This document shows positions 48,136 to 56,695 of a DNA stretch of 63,161 nt, piece after piece (within the stretch, counting starts at the first letter, position 1; each line of letters starts with the position of its first letter). The DNA comes from Halanaerobium sp. (GTDB taxonomy: Bacteria; Bacillota; Halanaerobiia; Halanaerobiales; Halanaerobiaceae), in the NCBI GenBank assembly GCA_018399955.1, contig JAGYNO010000005.1, positions 1 to 63,161 on the forward strand, read 5' to 3'. Made by a program: the position numbers and the translations under genes. The notes under the pieces were generated by a model. That model was given only the letters and a program-made list of their open reading frames with translations. It was not told the DNA's origin and made no database searches.

Positions 48136-49365
48136 TTAATCCATAAATTGAGCTGAAAAAGTATGGACCTCTTTTTTTATGTCTTTTAATTTTTCTTCAT
48201 CATCAAGATTCTTTAGAGCCTCAAAAATAAATTCTGCTATTTTACCCATATCTTCTTCTTTCATGCCAATAGTTGTAACAGCTGGAGTTCCAATTCTGAT
48301 ACCACTTGTTACAAAAGGGCTTTTTGTTTCAAATGGAATTGTATTTTTGTTGACTGTAATTCCCACTTTATCTAAAGCTTCTTCTGCTTCTTTACCAGTA
48401 ATTTTCATATTAGTTAAATCAATAAGAATCAGATGATTATCTGTACCACCAGATACCAGCCTCATACCATAACTTTTTATTTCTTCAGCTAATCTTCTGG
48501 CATTATTAATAATCTGCTGCTGATAATCTAAAAATTCATCACTTAAAGCTTCTTTAAAAGAAACAGCCTTTGCTGCAATAATATGCATTAATGGACCTCC
48601 CTGAATACCAGGAAAAATTGCTTTATCAACTGCCTTAGCATATTTTTCTCTGCAGAGAATCATACCACCTCTTGTTCCACGTAAAGTTTTATGAGTTGTA
48701 GTTGTTACAAAATCAGCATATAGAACTGGATTAGGATGTAAATCTGCAGCAATTAAACCAGCAATATGGGCCATATCAACCATAAATAAAGCTCCTACAT
48801 CATCAGCAATTTTTTTAAATCTTTTGAAATTAATTACTCTTGGATAAGCACTTGCTCCTGCTACAATCATATCAGGTTCATGTTCTTCAGCTAAATTTCT
48901 AACCTGTTCATAATTTATTATCTCTTCATCTTTTGTAACACCATAATGAATAAAATTATAGTAGTCTCCTGACATGTTTACAGGACTTCCATGAGTCAGG
49001 TGGCCGCCGTGAGTTAAATCCATTGCCAAAATTGTACCACCAAGAGGAATTTGTGAAAAATATACTGCCTGATTAGCCTGAGAACCAGAATGGGGCTGAA
49101 CATTAACATGTTCTGCACCAAATAGTTCTTTTGCTCTTTTAATAGCAAGTTTTTCAGCCTTATCGATAACTTCACAGCCACCATAATATCTTCTTCCTGG
49201 ATAACCTTCAGCATATTTATTTGTCAATACAGATCCAGCTGCTTCCATAACAGCTTTACTAACAAAATTTTCTGAAGCAATCAGTTCAATGTTTTGCGAC
49301 TGCCTTTTTTCTTCCTCTTTAATAATATCTGCTAGTTCAGGGTCTACCATTTTCAGTTCATCCAT
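48136..49365 (-). CDS. glyA: Serine hydroxymethyltransferase
   Basis: 409 residues. PLP enzyme interconverting serine and glycine with tetrahydrofolate. [20 protein letters not shown] near the start, [15 protein letters not shown], the PLP-Lys signature [17 protein letters not shown] (about 222-238). It has strong AAGGAG before ATG. A perfect 18-base palindrome lies about 35 bases upstream. Confidence 0.97.
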   Translation of the reverse strand: MDELKMVDPELADIIKEEEKRQSQNIELIASENFVSKAVMEAAGSVLTNKYAEGYPGRRYYGGCEVIDKAEKLAIKRAKELFGAEHVNVQPHSGSQANQAVYFSQIPLGGTILAMDLTHGGHLTHGSPVNMSGDYYNFIHYGVTKDEEIINYEQVRNLAEEHEPDMIVAGASAYPRVINFKRFKKIADDVGALFMVDMAHIAGLIAADLHPNPVLYADFVTTTTHKTLRGTRGGMILCREKYAKAVDKAIFPGIQGGPLMHIIAAKAVSFKEALSDEFLDYQQQIINNARRLAEEIKSYGMRLVSGGTDNHLILIDLTNMKITGKEAEEALDKVGITVNKNTIPFETKSPFVTSGIRIGTPAVTTIGMKEEDMGKIAEFIFEALKNLDDEEKLKDIKKEVHTFSAQFMD

Positions 49366-49400
49366 ACAGGGTTCATCTCCTTATTAGTAGGTACCAAATA

Positions 49401-49418
49401 CCATAATCATGATTATGG
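49401..49418. promoter_or_regulatory. Perfect palindrome upstream of glyA
   Basis: CCATAATCATGATTATGG is identical on both strands, 36 bases before the glyA start and in its leader or promoter area. Candidate binding site of a dimeric regulator or a short RNA hairpin; no matching regulator known. Confidence 0.45.
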
Positions 49419-49564
49419 GCTCCGGTTATAATTAAATTTCTTTATTATATTTTATCAAAATTTACTCCTGATAATCAAATAAATATTTATGTATATAGAT
49501 TCAAATAAAAATATTAAAGTAAAAAGTGGATAATAATACTTAATATTTACTTAATTGCTGTTTT

Positions 49565-49601
49565 ATAAAGAAAAAGACCGGAGTAAGCACCCCGGTTTTT
49601 T
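49565..49601 (-). terminator. Terminator of the ferredoxin gene
   Basis: ACCGG-10 nt-CCGGT (49577-49581 with 49592-49596) flanked by T-runs on both strands; on the reverse strand CTTTTTCTTT follows. Starts about 15 bases after the ferredoxin stop. Confidence 0.8.
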
Positions 49602-49614
49602 TCAAAATATCAAT

Positions 49615-49785
49615 TTACGCTGGGCTGATTGCATCAACAGGACAAACAGATACACATGCTCCACAATCTATGCATTCATCAGCATCTATTACATATTGTG
49701 TATCACCTTCACTAATACACTCTACAGGACATTCTGGTGCGCATGCACCACACATAATACAATCATCAGAAATTACATGAGCCAT
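49615..49785 (-). CDS. 2[4Fe-4S] ferredoxin, clostridial type
   Basis: 56 residues. Two cluster motifs, CIMCGACAPECP (about 9-20) and CIDCGACVSVCP (about 39-50), with linker VIDADE, the classical electron carrier for hydrogenase and pyruvate:ferredoxin oxidoreductase in anaerobes. Strong AGGAGGTG upstream of ATG 49783-49785, a consensus promoter, and its own terminator make it a highly expressed monocistronic gene. Confidence 0.95.
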   Translation of the reverse strand: MAHVISDDCIMCGACAPECPVECISEGDTQYVIDADECIDCGACVSVCPVDAISPA

Positions 49786-49845
49786 TATTGTTCACCTCCT
49801 GAGATTCATCATTATCAATTAGTTTTTGTAAAAGTTCACAAAACT

Positions 49846-49874
49846 ATTATAACCAGCATATAACTAATTGTCAA
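49846..49874 (-). promoter_or_regulatory. Consensus promoter of the ferredoxin gene
   Basis: Reverse strand TTGACA (49869-49874), exactly 17 bases, TATAAT (49846-49851): both hexamers are perfect consensus. The ATG follows about 60 bases later. Confidence 0.88.
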
Positions 49875-49945
49875 CTATTTTACAATTTTCTTTATAGAGA
49901 TATTTTCATAACTAAAAAAGTATGATTTAACTGCTTAAATACTTA

Positions 49946-51313
49946 TTAAAAACTATATTCTAAAGCAAATGAACTATAATCATTATTTTCAAACTGACCA
50001 AAGGTGGTATCTGCATCTCCTTCATATATCTTATGAGCAAATATTAAGTTTAAGTCCTGCTGAATTTCATAGTCAACTTTTGCCTCTAGACTGTAGTCAT
50101 TGTCTCTCAGATTGTATACCCAGGTTAACTTAGGAATGATTTTTTCGTTTTGATAACTATCTTCTAAAACTACGATGGCTCGATGACTGCTGTATTCTCC
50201 ATCATCTCTGTACTGTAAATCTAAGTTATTAGAATCAATTTGATCATCATCAAATATTTTTTCTCCTGTAAATTGAATGTTTAAATTTAAATTACTAAGT
50301 TCAAGATCTTTATCTCCACCAATAATCCAGCCAATTTTATTGTTTCTAACTCTTGGATTATTACCATCTGTATCATCTGTTCTATAATAAGCAAGCTCAA
50401 AACGGCTGTTAATTCCTGCAATTACTCGGGCCAGCTCGAAGCCAAATATATCTACCTCATCATAATGCAGCTCTGCCTGATCTAAAAGTAGATCAAAATC
50501 CTGCTGATTATTAATTTCACCTTCAAAAAATCTTTTATCATAACTTGGTTCTCTCAGATAACCCTTATAATAACTGAAGCCATAATCTGTTCCACCTCTG
50601 CTGTCGGTAAAGCGTAAACCAAACTGATTATCTTCTTCTTTAAAAGCGTTCTTTACTTTATTGATTATTTCTTTTTGCTCATATCCTAGAGAAGCTGAAA
50701 TTTGATCAAGAGTTAAGCCCTCAGCTGCTAAAGGATTAATTACCCAATTACCGAGTGGGCTATCTGGGTCATCTGCTGTTTTATCTGGAGTGAATTCTGG
50801 AGTGTAGACAAATTCTAAATTCGCACTACCACCGCGAAAATACCTGTCAATTTTGATCATCTCTTCTCCAATCTGTCTGTCAAGATAATCAGGATTGATA
50901 AAATCACTTAAATCTTCTCCATTTAAATTATCAACAACATGCACCTTATCACCTTTACCCCAGACAAGGCGATTTTTACCAATGAGATAATTATATTTAT
51001 CACCATAATATTTATAATAAAGCTCATTAAACTCTATCTGATCTGCTGCACCAATTTGATAATCCATTAAAATCTTAAATTGATGTTTATCTCCCGGATA
51101 AATAAGATCCAGTTCCCCTTTTAAATTTTCCTCAATATCTCCATCTGAAAAAATCCTAAACTCAGGATATATATTTCCACTAAGAGAAGTCTTTGTTTTT
51201 TCACCACTGCTGTAAAAACTACCCCCACCAAAATCCTGTGCTGCAGCATTTATGCTAAATATGAGCAGTAATACAGCTAAGAATAAAGCGGTATTATTTT
51301 TGGATAACATCAT
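49946..51313 (-). CDS. Outer membrane beta-barrel protein, DUF1302-like
   Basis: 455 residues. Signal peptide (to about AAAQ, residue 25), then alternating beta strands rich in Asp, Tyr and Gly, and a C-terminal strand ending SSFALEYSF, the terminal-Phe signature for outer-membrane insertion. YLIGKNRLVWGKGDKVHVVD and INPDYLDRQIGEEM resemble DUF1302-type barrel proteins found with MMPL and LolA-like proteins. Last gene of that operon here. GGAGG upstream of ATG; an in-frame second ATG follows directly. Function likely envelope lipid or solute passage; unproven. Confidence 0.78.
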   Translation of the reverse strand: MMLSKNNTALFLAVLLLIFSINAAAQDFGGGSFYSSGEKTKTSLSGNIYPEFRIFSDGDIEENLKGELDLIYPGDKHQFKILMDYQIGAADQIEFNELYYKYYGDKYNYLIGKNRLVWGKGDKVHVVDNLNGEDLSDFINPDYLDRQIGEEMIKIDRYFRGGSANLEFVYTPEFTPDKTADDPDSPLGNWVINPLAAEGLTLDQISASLGYEQKEIINKVKNAFKEEDNQFGLRFTDSRGGTDYGFSYYKGYLREPSYDKRFFEGEINNQQDFDLLLDQAELHYDEVDIFGFELARVIAGINSRFELAYYRTDDTDGNNPRVRNNKIGWIIGGDKDLELSNLNLNIQFTGEKIFDDDQIDSNNLDLQYRDDGEYSSHRAIVVLEDSYQNEKIIPKLTWVYNLRDNDYSLEAKVDYEIQQDLNLIFAHKIYEGDADTTFGQFENNDYSSFALEYSF

Positions 51314-51358
51314 TAGTAACCTCCAATTTTAAATTTATATATCATTATTTTTCTCAAC

Positions 51359-52180
51359 TTATCTACCTGTTTCTAAAAACTGCTGAGTAAATAGCTTATC
51401 ACTTACATCCGTATTATATTCAATTAGATAATTACCATCCCGCTGTTTAACATACATCACTGTACTGTGGCCTGTATCTAAGTTTTCCATCTTTGTAGAG
51501 AAAATAGTCCAGATGCCATTTACCTTTTTTATATTCTGTTCAACTATCATTTCCTTATAAAGATCTCCTGTATCTTTATCATACATTTCTAATTTCACCG
51601 GAATATAATGTTCTTTTGTAATCCAAGAAATTGTCTTTTTATACTGTTCTTCTTCAGGATTCTTAGGCAGAGCCTCTATAACATATGTTTCATAATTACC
51701 TAAATCTTCTTCTCTTAAAAGTTCATATTCAAAATCATCAATATTCCTTGATTTCAAATCATCATATGTGAAATCAGAACCCATAAATGAACTGCTTCCC
51801 TGAGAACCAGAAATCCTGCGCACCCTTCCTAGATCAGGCAGATAAATCCACTGGTCATCATCAGCATCTTCATTTTCCTTCTGCAGAAATCTTGTATCTT
51901 TTACAGATGAAGGTTCATAAAAGACCATTACAGATTGATTTAGATCAGAATTTTTTTCCTGTTTTTTAGACCACACTTCAATAACCCTTTCTCTCACTTC
52001 ACCATTTTCATCAATTAAATCCATACCCATAAGTGCATGTCTTGTATCTCCAGTCTCTCTGTCATCTACTTCTTCCATTACTTCTCTACCAGTAACTGCT
52101 GAAACACTAAAACTAAAAAATAAAATTAACACAGCAGCCATTAAAATCAACTTATTATTTTTAAATAAATTTCTTAACAT
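51359..52180 (-). CDS. Outer membrane lipoprotein-sorting (LolA-like) protein
   Basis: About 273 residues from ATG 52178-52180 (GGAGG eight bases upstream). Signal peptide to about SVSAVTG, then a LolA/LolB-like antiparallel sheet: RVIEVWSKKQ, VMVFYEPSSVKDTRFLQ, DQWIYLPDLGRVRRISG, GSDFTYDDLKSRN and YETYVIEALPKN. This subfamily travels with RND/MMPL transporters and is thought to carry lipids or lipoproteins across the periplasm. Lies between the MMPL and beta-barrel genes in one operon. Confidence 0.82.
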   Translation of the reverse strand: MLRNLFKNNKLILMAAVLILFFSFSVSAVTGREVMEEVDDRETGDTRHALMGMDLIDENGEVRERVIEVWSKKQEKNSDLNQSVMVFYEPSSVKDTRFLQKENEDADDDQWIYLPDLGRVRRISGSQGSSSFMGSDFTYDDLKSRNIDDFEYELLREEDLGNYETYVIEALPKNPEEEQYKKTISWITKEHYIPVKLEMYDKDTGDLYKEMIVEQNIKKVNGIWTIFSTKMENLDTGHSTVMYVKQRDGNYLIEYNTDVSDKLFTQQFLETGR

Positions 52181-52198
52181 AATTATTACCTCCAATTA

Positions 52199-54916
52199 TT
52201 ATAGTTCTTTTTTTATAAACTTAGGTTCAAAAATATTTAAAAGCACAGGTAGTATCGTTAGTGCTCCTATAGATGATGTAAACATCGTCACTGCAATCAG
52301 CAGTCCAAGATAAACAAGCGGATAGAAATTAGAGAAAACAAGTACTAAAAATCCAGCAGCAACAGAAATTGCATTAAATATAACTGCTTTACCTGTTGAA
52401 GTTAATGTTCTTTTACTTACTAAAAACAAATCTTTTTCTTTTTGAATTTCTCTATTATAACTGTGTAGAAAATGAATAGTATAATCTACACCAATACCTA
52501 TTGCGATAGAAGCTACCATAGCTGTTCCAACATCTAGTTTTATACCAGTATAACCCATCAATGCAAAGTTAATAATTAAAGAAAAAGCAAGTGGTATAAT
52601 CCCATATAAACCAGCAAGCAGTGATTTGAATGAAAAAGCTACAATTATAAAGACTACAACAAAAGAAATTAAAATACTTCTAATCTGACTGCTAATAATT
52701 AAATTATTAGCTGCAAGTGCCATTCTAGCATTACCAGAAATAGTTGTTTTATAACCTTCTGGGAAATTACTATCAGCATAATTTACAAGCTCTTTTCTTA
52801 CTCTGTCAGCTGTAATGGTACTTGGTGTATTAAGCTGAATAATTATTTGAGCCTTATCGGGCTCTAAAGAATCATTAATCAAATCATCAACACTTCCTGA
52901 ATACAATAATAGGTATTGAGATATTAAATTTTGTAGGTTTTGCTCAGATTCAGCACCATATTTTTCTTTATTAGCTGGTATTTCATAATATTGAGCTGCT
53001 TTATAATTCATCTCTTTATTTAGAAGCTCAATTAACTCGTCACCACTTATATTACTTTTTTCTGCTCTTCTAAGTGCCTGATTCAAAAAGATGAGAAAAT
53101 CAAGTTCAGAAAGACTTTTTTCTTGATCAGGGCCAGAAATAATAGATTTATTACCATTCTCATCCTGTTCTACATCATTTTCTGTATCTGTTTCACCATA
53201 ATAAAAACTAGTCTGAGAAGTACTTTCAGATTCATCTTCGTCTGACTGATAAAAGCTTTTGGCCGAATCATCTTCATTTTCAGATTCACCCTCTTCATTA
53301 CTTTGATAAAAACTGTCTGTTTGAGGTGATTCATCAGCACTAGAACTGCTTTCAACATTTTCTTCCTGCTCTAAAATTTCTTCTGGATAATGCATTACCT
53401 GATTCATCCGCTTAATGAAATCAGCAATAGAATACATCTTCCCTACTTCCGAAAAATCATCAGATATATATTTCTGCATGTTATCCATTTCTTTAAGTAT
53501 ATTTGGATTATTTAAGCTGCCTCTACCTTCACCTTCAATCAGAACATTCATAATTGTAGTGCCGGCAAAATTATTGTTAATAAATTTATCTGAGATTCTA
53601 ATTTCACTGTCTTCTTTAAACATTTCTATAAGTGGTGTATCAATAATTATCTTGTTCAGTCCAAAGAAAGATAAAACAACTATGACCAAAACAAAAATCA
53701 ATATATAAAACTTTCGCTTACTGTAAAAATGATGTAGATCAGTTATTATTGACTCAAAATGTTCAGGCTGTTGAAAATCTCCAGCATTTTTATTCTTTTT
53801 ATATTGATAAATAATTAAAAGAAGTGAAGGAATTAAAAATAAAGCCACCAAAAATGCAGCTGTAATACCTACTGCAGTAAAAATACCAAAACTCCTTATA
53901 GGAACAATCTCACTAGAAGCAAGAGATCCAAAACCAACTGCTGTTGTTAAAGCAGCCAGAAAAACTGGTTTACCAAGTTTATTCATAGTTTTAATCACAA
54001 TTTTTTTGTGCTCAGATTCATCTATGTTTTCATTATAGTCAGAAAGATAATCATAATAATGGCTTAATATATGAATACCATAAGCACTACCCACTGCAAT
54101 TAATAAAACTGGAATAACTGTTGAAACTAAAGTTAAGTTAATACCCAGATAAGCCATCAAACCAACTGCCCAGATACTGCTAATTGAAACAGTTATTAAG
54201 ATCAATATTACAGGTAATATTTTATGAAAAAAGAAAAACAATGTAAGGATTAAAATAATTATCACAAAGGGTATTAATAACTTAATATCCTGCAGCATGC
54301 TGTCTCCCATTCTTACATTTATAGCAGCAGCACCCGCAATATGTGTTTCAAATCTATTATTCTCATAGTTTGCTGTAATATTTTCTATTTTATAATATAC
54401 CTCACTCTTTTGTTCTGGATTTAAACCTTCATCAAGTGTTATCAAGATCTGACTAGCCTTAAAATCATCTGAATAGAGGTTATTTCTATAAAAATCCCAG
54501 CTTATCAATTTTTCTTTAATTTTAAATTTATCCTCTTCTGATTCAGGCAGATCTTTTACTAATTCTTCGACCAGCATTCCTTCTGAAGTTCCCTCAATAA
54601 AATCTACATTGGTAATTGAAGTTACTTCATCAACTCTACCAATCTGTTCTAACTGCTTAGTTAAACTATTTATTTTTTCTATATTATTTTTATCAAATAT
54701 TGTTCCTTCATTAAGACTAAAAGAAACAACAAGGTTTCCTGTTTCTCCGAAAATATCCTCAATTTTTCTATTACTCTCTTTAGATACATGATCATCAGGT
54801 AAAAATACTTCAATATCATTATTAATTTCTACTTTTGGAATTTGAAAAAGAAAAAATAATGTTATAATAGTAATAAATGTTATTATCCATTTATTGTATT
54901 CTAATATTTTCTTCAT
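52199..54916 (-). CDS. MMPL/RND-superfamily transporter with acidic repeat insert
   Basis: 905 residues and about 12 helices in two repeats, each with a large external loop (about 35-205 and 420-690). VPVLLIAVGSAYGIHILSHYYDYL and VASIAIGIGVDYTIHFLHSYN are the MMPL helix-4 and helix-10 motifs. The second loop carries an unusual acidic, Ser-rich insert (about residues 510-590) with three SFYxx repeats (DSFYQS, KSFYQS, TSFYYG). Predicted lipid export across the inner membrane. Ahead of LolA-like and barrel genes; stop-to-start spacing suggests one operon controlled by MarR. Confidence 0.88.
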   Translation of the reverse strand: MKKILEYNKWIITFITIITLFFLFQIPKVEINNDIEVFLPDDHVSKESNRKIEDIFGETGNLVVSFSLNEGTIFDKNNIEKINSLTKQLEQIGRVDEVTSITNVDFIEGTSEGMLVEELVKDLPESEEDKFKIKEKLISWDFYRNNLYSDDFKASQILITLDEGLNPEQKSEVYYKIENITANYENNRFETHIAGAAAINVRMGDSMLQDIKLLIPFVIIILILTLFFFFHKILPVILILITVSISSIWAVGLMAYLGINLTLVSTVIPVLLIAVGSAYGIHILSHYYDYLSDYNENIDESEHKKIVIKTMNKLGKPVFLAALTTAVGFGSLASSEIVPIRSFGIFTAVGITAAFLVALFLIPSLLLIIYQYKKNKNAGDFQQPEHFESIITDLHHFYSKRKFYILIFVLVIVVLSFFGLNKIIIDTPLIEMFKEDSEIRISDKFINNNFAGTTIMNVLIEGEGRGSLNNPNILKEMDNMQKYISDDFSEVGKMYSIADFIKRMNQVMHYPEEILEQEENVESSSSADESPQTDSFYQSNEEGESENEDDSAKSFYQSDEDESESTSQTSFYYGETDTENDVEQDENGNKSIISGPDQEKSLSELDFLIFLNQALRRAEKSNISGDELIELLNKEMNYKAAQYYEIPANKEKYGAESEQNLQNLISQYLLLYSGSVDDLINDSLEPDKAQIIIQLNTPSTITADRVRKELVNYADSNFPEGYKTTISGNARMALAANNLIISSQIRSILISFVVVFIIVAFSFKSLLAGLYGIIPLAFSLIINFALMGYTGIKLDVGTAMVASIAIGIGVDYTIHFLHSYNREIQKEKDLFLVSKRTLTSTGKAVIFNAISVAAGFLVLVFSNFYPLVYLGLLIAVTMFTSSIGALTILPVLLNIFEPKFIKKEL

Positions 54917-54934
54917 AAAAAACCTCCATCTAAG

Positions 54935-55369
54935 CTATGTTATTTCGTTAATCACAATATTATACATTTTTTTTAATGTTTCTATCACTTTTTTCTGATC
55001 TTGATTAGAGATTTTATTATCAAAAATATCAAACCATTTTTGATAAATATCATCTATAACAGACTCCATTTCTTCTGCTTTTGGAGTCATGAAAATCAAA
55101 TTAATTCTTTTATCCTCAGGTGAAGATTCTTTTTTTAAATATCCTTTTTTAAGTAAAGTGCTGACTGACCGAGAGACAGTTGCCTTATCAACTGCTAAAT
55201 TCTCTTTTAAATTTTGCTGACTTATTCCATCTCCATCTTTATAAATATAAAATAACAGATTGGCTTCACTGTGATTTAAATTATAAGATTCTAATCTCTC
55301 ATCAACAAATTGATCATGATGTTTGTAAAGTTTTGCTATCCATTTTCCAATTGGTTCATTTATTTGCAT
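54935..55369 (-). CDS. MarR family transcriptional regulator
   Basis: About 144 residues from ATG 55367-55369, six bases after GAGGTG; a GTG nine bases earlier is inside that box. Winged helix: ISQQNLKENLAVDKATVSRSVSTLLKKGYLKKE (about 54-86) and the wing SSPEDKRINLIF. It leads the MMPL-LolA-barrel operon, and a perfect palindrome overlaps the promoter, so autoregulation and operon control are expected. Confidence 0.92.
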   Translation of the reverse strand: MQINEPIGKWIAKLYKHHDQFVDERLESYNLNHSEANLLFYIYKDGDGISQQNLKENLAVDKATVSRSVSTLLKKGYLKKESSPEDKRINLIFMTPKAEEMESVIDDIYQKWFDIFDNKISNQDQKKVIETLKKMYNIVINEIT

Positions 55370-55417
55370 TAATATCACCTCTTTTTAATTGCAGCTGCAG
55401 CAATCTATAAATAGAAT

Positions 55418-55438
55418 AACACATTTTAGTTGCGCTTG
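55418..55438 (-). promoter_or_regulatory. Candidate promoter of the marR-MMPL operon
   Basis: Reverse strand TTGCAA, 17-base spacer, TATTCT. The -35 hexamer lies in the centre of the MarR palindrome; only the approximate interval is given for the spacer and -10, which sit about 50 bases before the start codon. Confidence 0.6.
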
Positions 55439-55448
55439 CAACTAAAAT
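55423..55448. promoter_or_regulatory. MarR operator palindrome
   Basis: ATTTTAGTTGC-GCTT-GCAACTAAAAT: two perfect 11-base arms around four bases, 55 bases before marR. It covers the -35 region of the likely marR promoter, as expected for autorepression. Known MarR boxes have the same TTGC-type core. Confidence 0.75.
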
Positions 55449-55452
55449 TATA

Positions 55453-55483
55453 AAAAAAATAACCCCTCTCTTAAAGGGGCTAT
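55453..55483 (-). terminator. Terminator of the trpP pair
   Basis: Reverse strand AGCCCCT-TTAAGAG-AGGGGTTA hairpin followed by an eight-base T-run. About 15 bases after the second trpP-like stop, just ahead of the MarR operator. Confidence 0.88.
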
Positions 55484-55499
55484 TTGAAATAATTATTAC

Positions 55500-56027
55500 T
55501 TAGACTGCTTCATTTTTAGGTGAGCTGTATTCTATATCCATTGCAAAGTCAACTACACTGAAAATCACCACTGCTGCCGCTGTATTTAATCCAGCTGCAG
55601 GTAAAACAACAGTTGTAAATAAAATACCAAATGGAGCCGGTAGACCAACTAAAAAAGTTGCTATACCTAAAAATAAACTTCCACTAATTATTGTGCCAAC
55701 TGCTGTAGTAATTCCAGCAGTAACTCGTTTTGAGGCAAATTTAGTGATTAAAGGTATCAAATTGTAAACTATTACAAAAGTAAGTAATTTGTCTACTATA
55801 TTTGGTATCTGTCCCCCCGGAAAAGTAGTGGTTAAAGCTGTGAATAAACCTGTGGATAAAGCTACTAAAAAACCAAGTTTAATATCCCTTTTAATAATCA
55901 GAATAATAAACATCATGGTTAAAGTAAGATCAGGTTTCATTCCCATAACCAATGGAGGTGTCAAACTCCTCAAAATCATTGCAACTGCCACCAACAAAGC
56001 CGCCTGTGCTAAATCTCTAATACTCAT
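55500..56027 (-). CDS. trpP: TrpP-type tryptophan transporter, downstream copy
   Basis: 175 residues, five to six hydrophobic segments. PPLVMGMKPDLTLTMMF, TTTFPGGQIPNIVDKLLTF, FLVGLPAPFGILFTTVVLPA and GLNTAAAVV match the Bacillus TrpP (YhaG) pattern. Imports tryptophan across the inner membrane (family knowledge). The leader has (G/U)AG triplets in 5-nt register over the ribosome site and start codon (see regulatory entry), strong support for the assignment. Adjacent paralogue lies 76 bases upstream in the same direction. Confidence 0.85.
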   Translation of the reverse strand: MSIRDLAQAALLVAVAMILRSLTPPLVMGMKPDLTLTMMFIILIIKRDIKLGFLVALSTGLFTALTTTFPGGQIPNIVDKLLTFVIVYNLIPLITKFASKRVTAGITTAVGTIISGSLFLGIATFLVGLPAPFGILFTTVVLPAAGLNTAAAVVIFSVVDFAMDIEYSSPKNEAV

Positions 56028-56075
56028 CTCAACTAATCTCTCCTTTTTATTTATTTGCTATTCTCAACTAAGCTA
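56009..56075 (-). promoter_or_regulatory. TRAP-type (G/U)AG repeat leader of the downstream trpP copy
   Basis: On the reverse strand, triplets TAG, TAG, GAG, TAG begin at 56075, 56070, 56065, 56060, and GAG, TAG, GAG, GAG begin at 56040, 56035, 56030, 56025, each block in exact 5-nt spacing. Two further TAG triplets begin at 56019 and 56011. The second block runs from the Shine-Dalgarno through the start codon, so bound TRAP would block translation. Confidence 0.75.
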
Positions 56076-56103
56076 AATTTTTAAAAATAAAATTAATTAT
56101 ACA

Positions 56104-56613
56104 TTATTGGACTTCCTCTACATCCATTGCAATATGAACAACACTAAATACAATAACAGCTGTTACTGTATTGACTGCTGCTGCCGGAAGTACTACTGTA
56201 GTAAATAATACTACAAATGGTCCAGGAAGACCAACAATTAAAGCTGCTGTTCCAAGAAAAATTATACCACTTATTATAGTTCCTAATCCTGTTATAATAC
56301 CTGCTGTTACTCTGTGAGGCATTAAATCAATTACATATGGTATTAGTGGATAAACTATTAAAAATGTCAATAATTTATCAACAATATTAGCTATCTGTCC
56401 ACCAGGAAAACCAGTTGTCAGTGCTGTAAATATACCAGTCGAAACTGCAACTAAAAACCCTAACTTGAAATCTCTTTTGATAATCAATAAAATAAACATC
56501 ATCGCTAAAGCAAAATCAGGTTTCATTCCCATAACAAGTGGTGGAAAAAAAGCGTGTAAAATAAATCCAACTGCAACTAATAGAGCTGCTTGTGCTAAAT
56601 CTTTTGTACTCAT
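56104..56613 (-). CDS. trpP: TrpP-type tryptophan transporter, upstream copy
   Basis: 169 residues with the same landmarks as the neighbouring copy: PPLVMGMKPDFALAMMF, TTGFPGGQIANIVDKLLTF, LIVGLPGPFVVLFTTVVLPA and VNTVTAVIV. The copies are clearly paralogous and differ mainly in loops and the C-terminus. This gene is first in the pair, with a perfect consensus promoter and the strongest TRAP-like repeat set. Both probably import tryptophan; one could have shifted to a related indole or aromatic compound. Confidence 0.87.
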   Translation of the reverse strand: MSTKDLAQAALLVAVGFILHAFFPPLVMGMKPDFALAMMFILLIIKRDFKLGFLVAVSTGIFTALTTGFPGGQIANIVDKLLTFLIVYPLIPYVIDLMPHRVTAGIITGLGTIISGIIFLGTAALIVGLPGPFVVLFTTVVLPAAAVNTVTAVIVFSVVHIAMDVEEVQ

Positions 56614-56667
56614 CTAAACTCATCTCCTTTTTTTGTCTGCTAAACTCATCTTTTCTCAACTCAACTA
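56609..56667 (-). promoter_or_regulatory. TRAP-type (G/U)AG repeat leader of the upstream trpP copy
   Basis: Reverse strand triplets in perfect 5-nt register: TAG 56667, GAG 56662, GAG 56657, AAG 56652, GAG 56647, TAG 56642, then after an A-rich gap GAG 56626, GAG 56621, TAG 56616, GAG 56611. Nine fit (G/U)AG. The second block covers the Shine-Dalgarno and overlaps the ATG. The binding rule (about 11 triplets, two-base spacers) is the established TRAP rule. Confidence 0.82.
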
Positions 56668-56682
56668 AGATTTATAAATCTT
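56667..56682 (-). other. 5' leader hairpin ahead of the TRAP-type site
   Basis: AAGATTTATAAATCTT is a perfect palindrome that folds as AAGATT-TATA-AATCTT at about 10-25 nt from the predicted transcript start and abuts the first triplet. Bacillus trp leader RNA has a 5' stem-loop at the same place; the parallel is suggestive only. Confidence 0.5.
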
Positions 56683-56695
56683 TTAGATTGATATT

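Noticed and set aside
49366-49614. glyA upstream region considered for a glycine riboswitch
   Set aside because: The palindrome and leader do not show the tandem glycine aptamer core.
53170-53358. 62-codon frame over the acidic MMPL insert
   Set aside because: Alternate frame of the repeat-rich insert on the same strand; no ribosome site.
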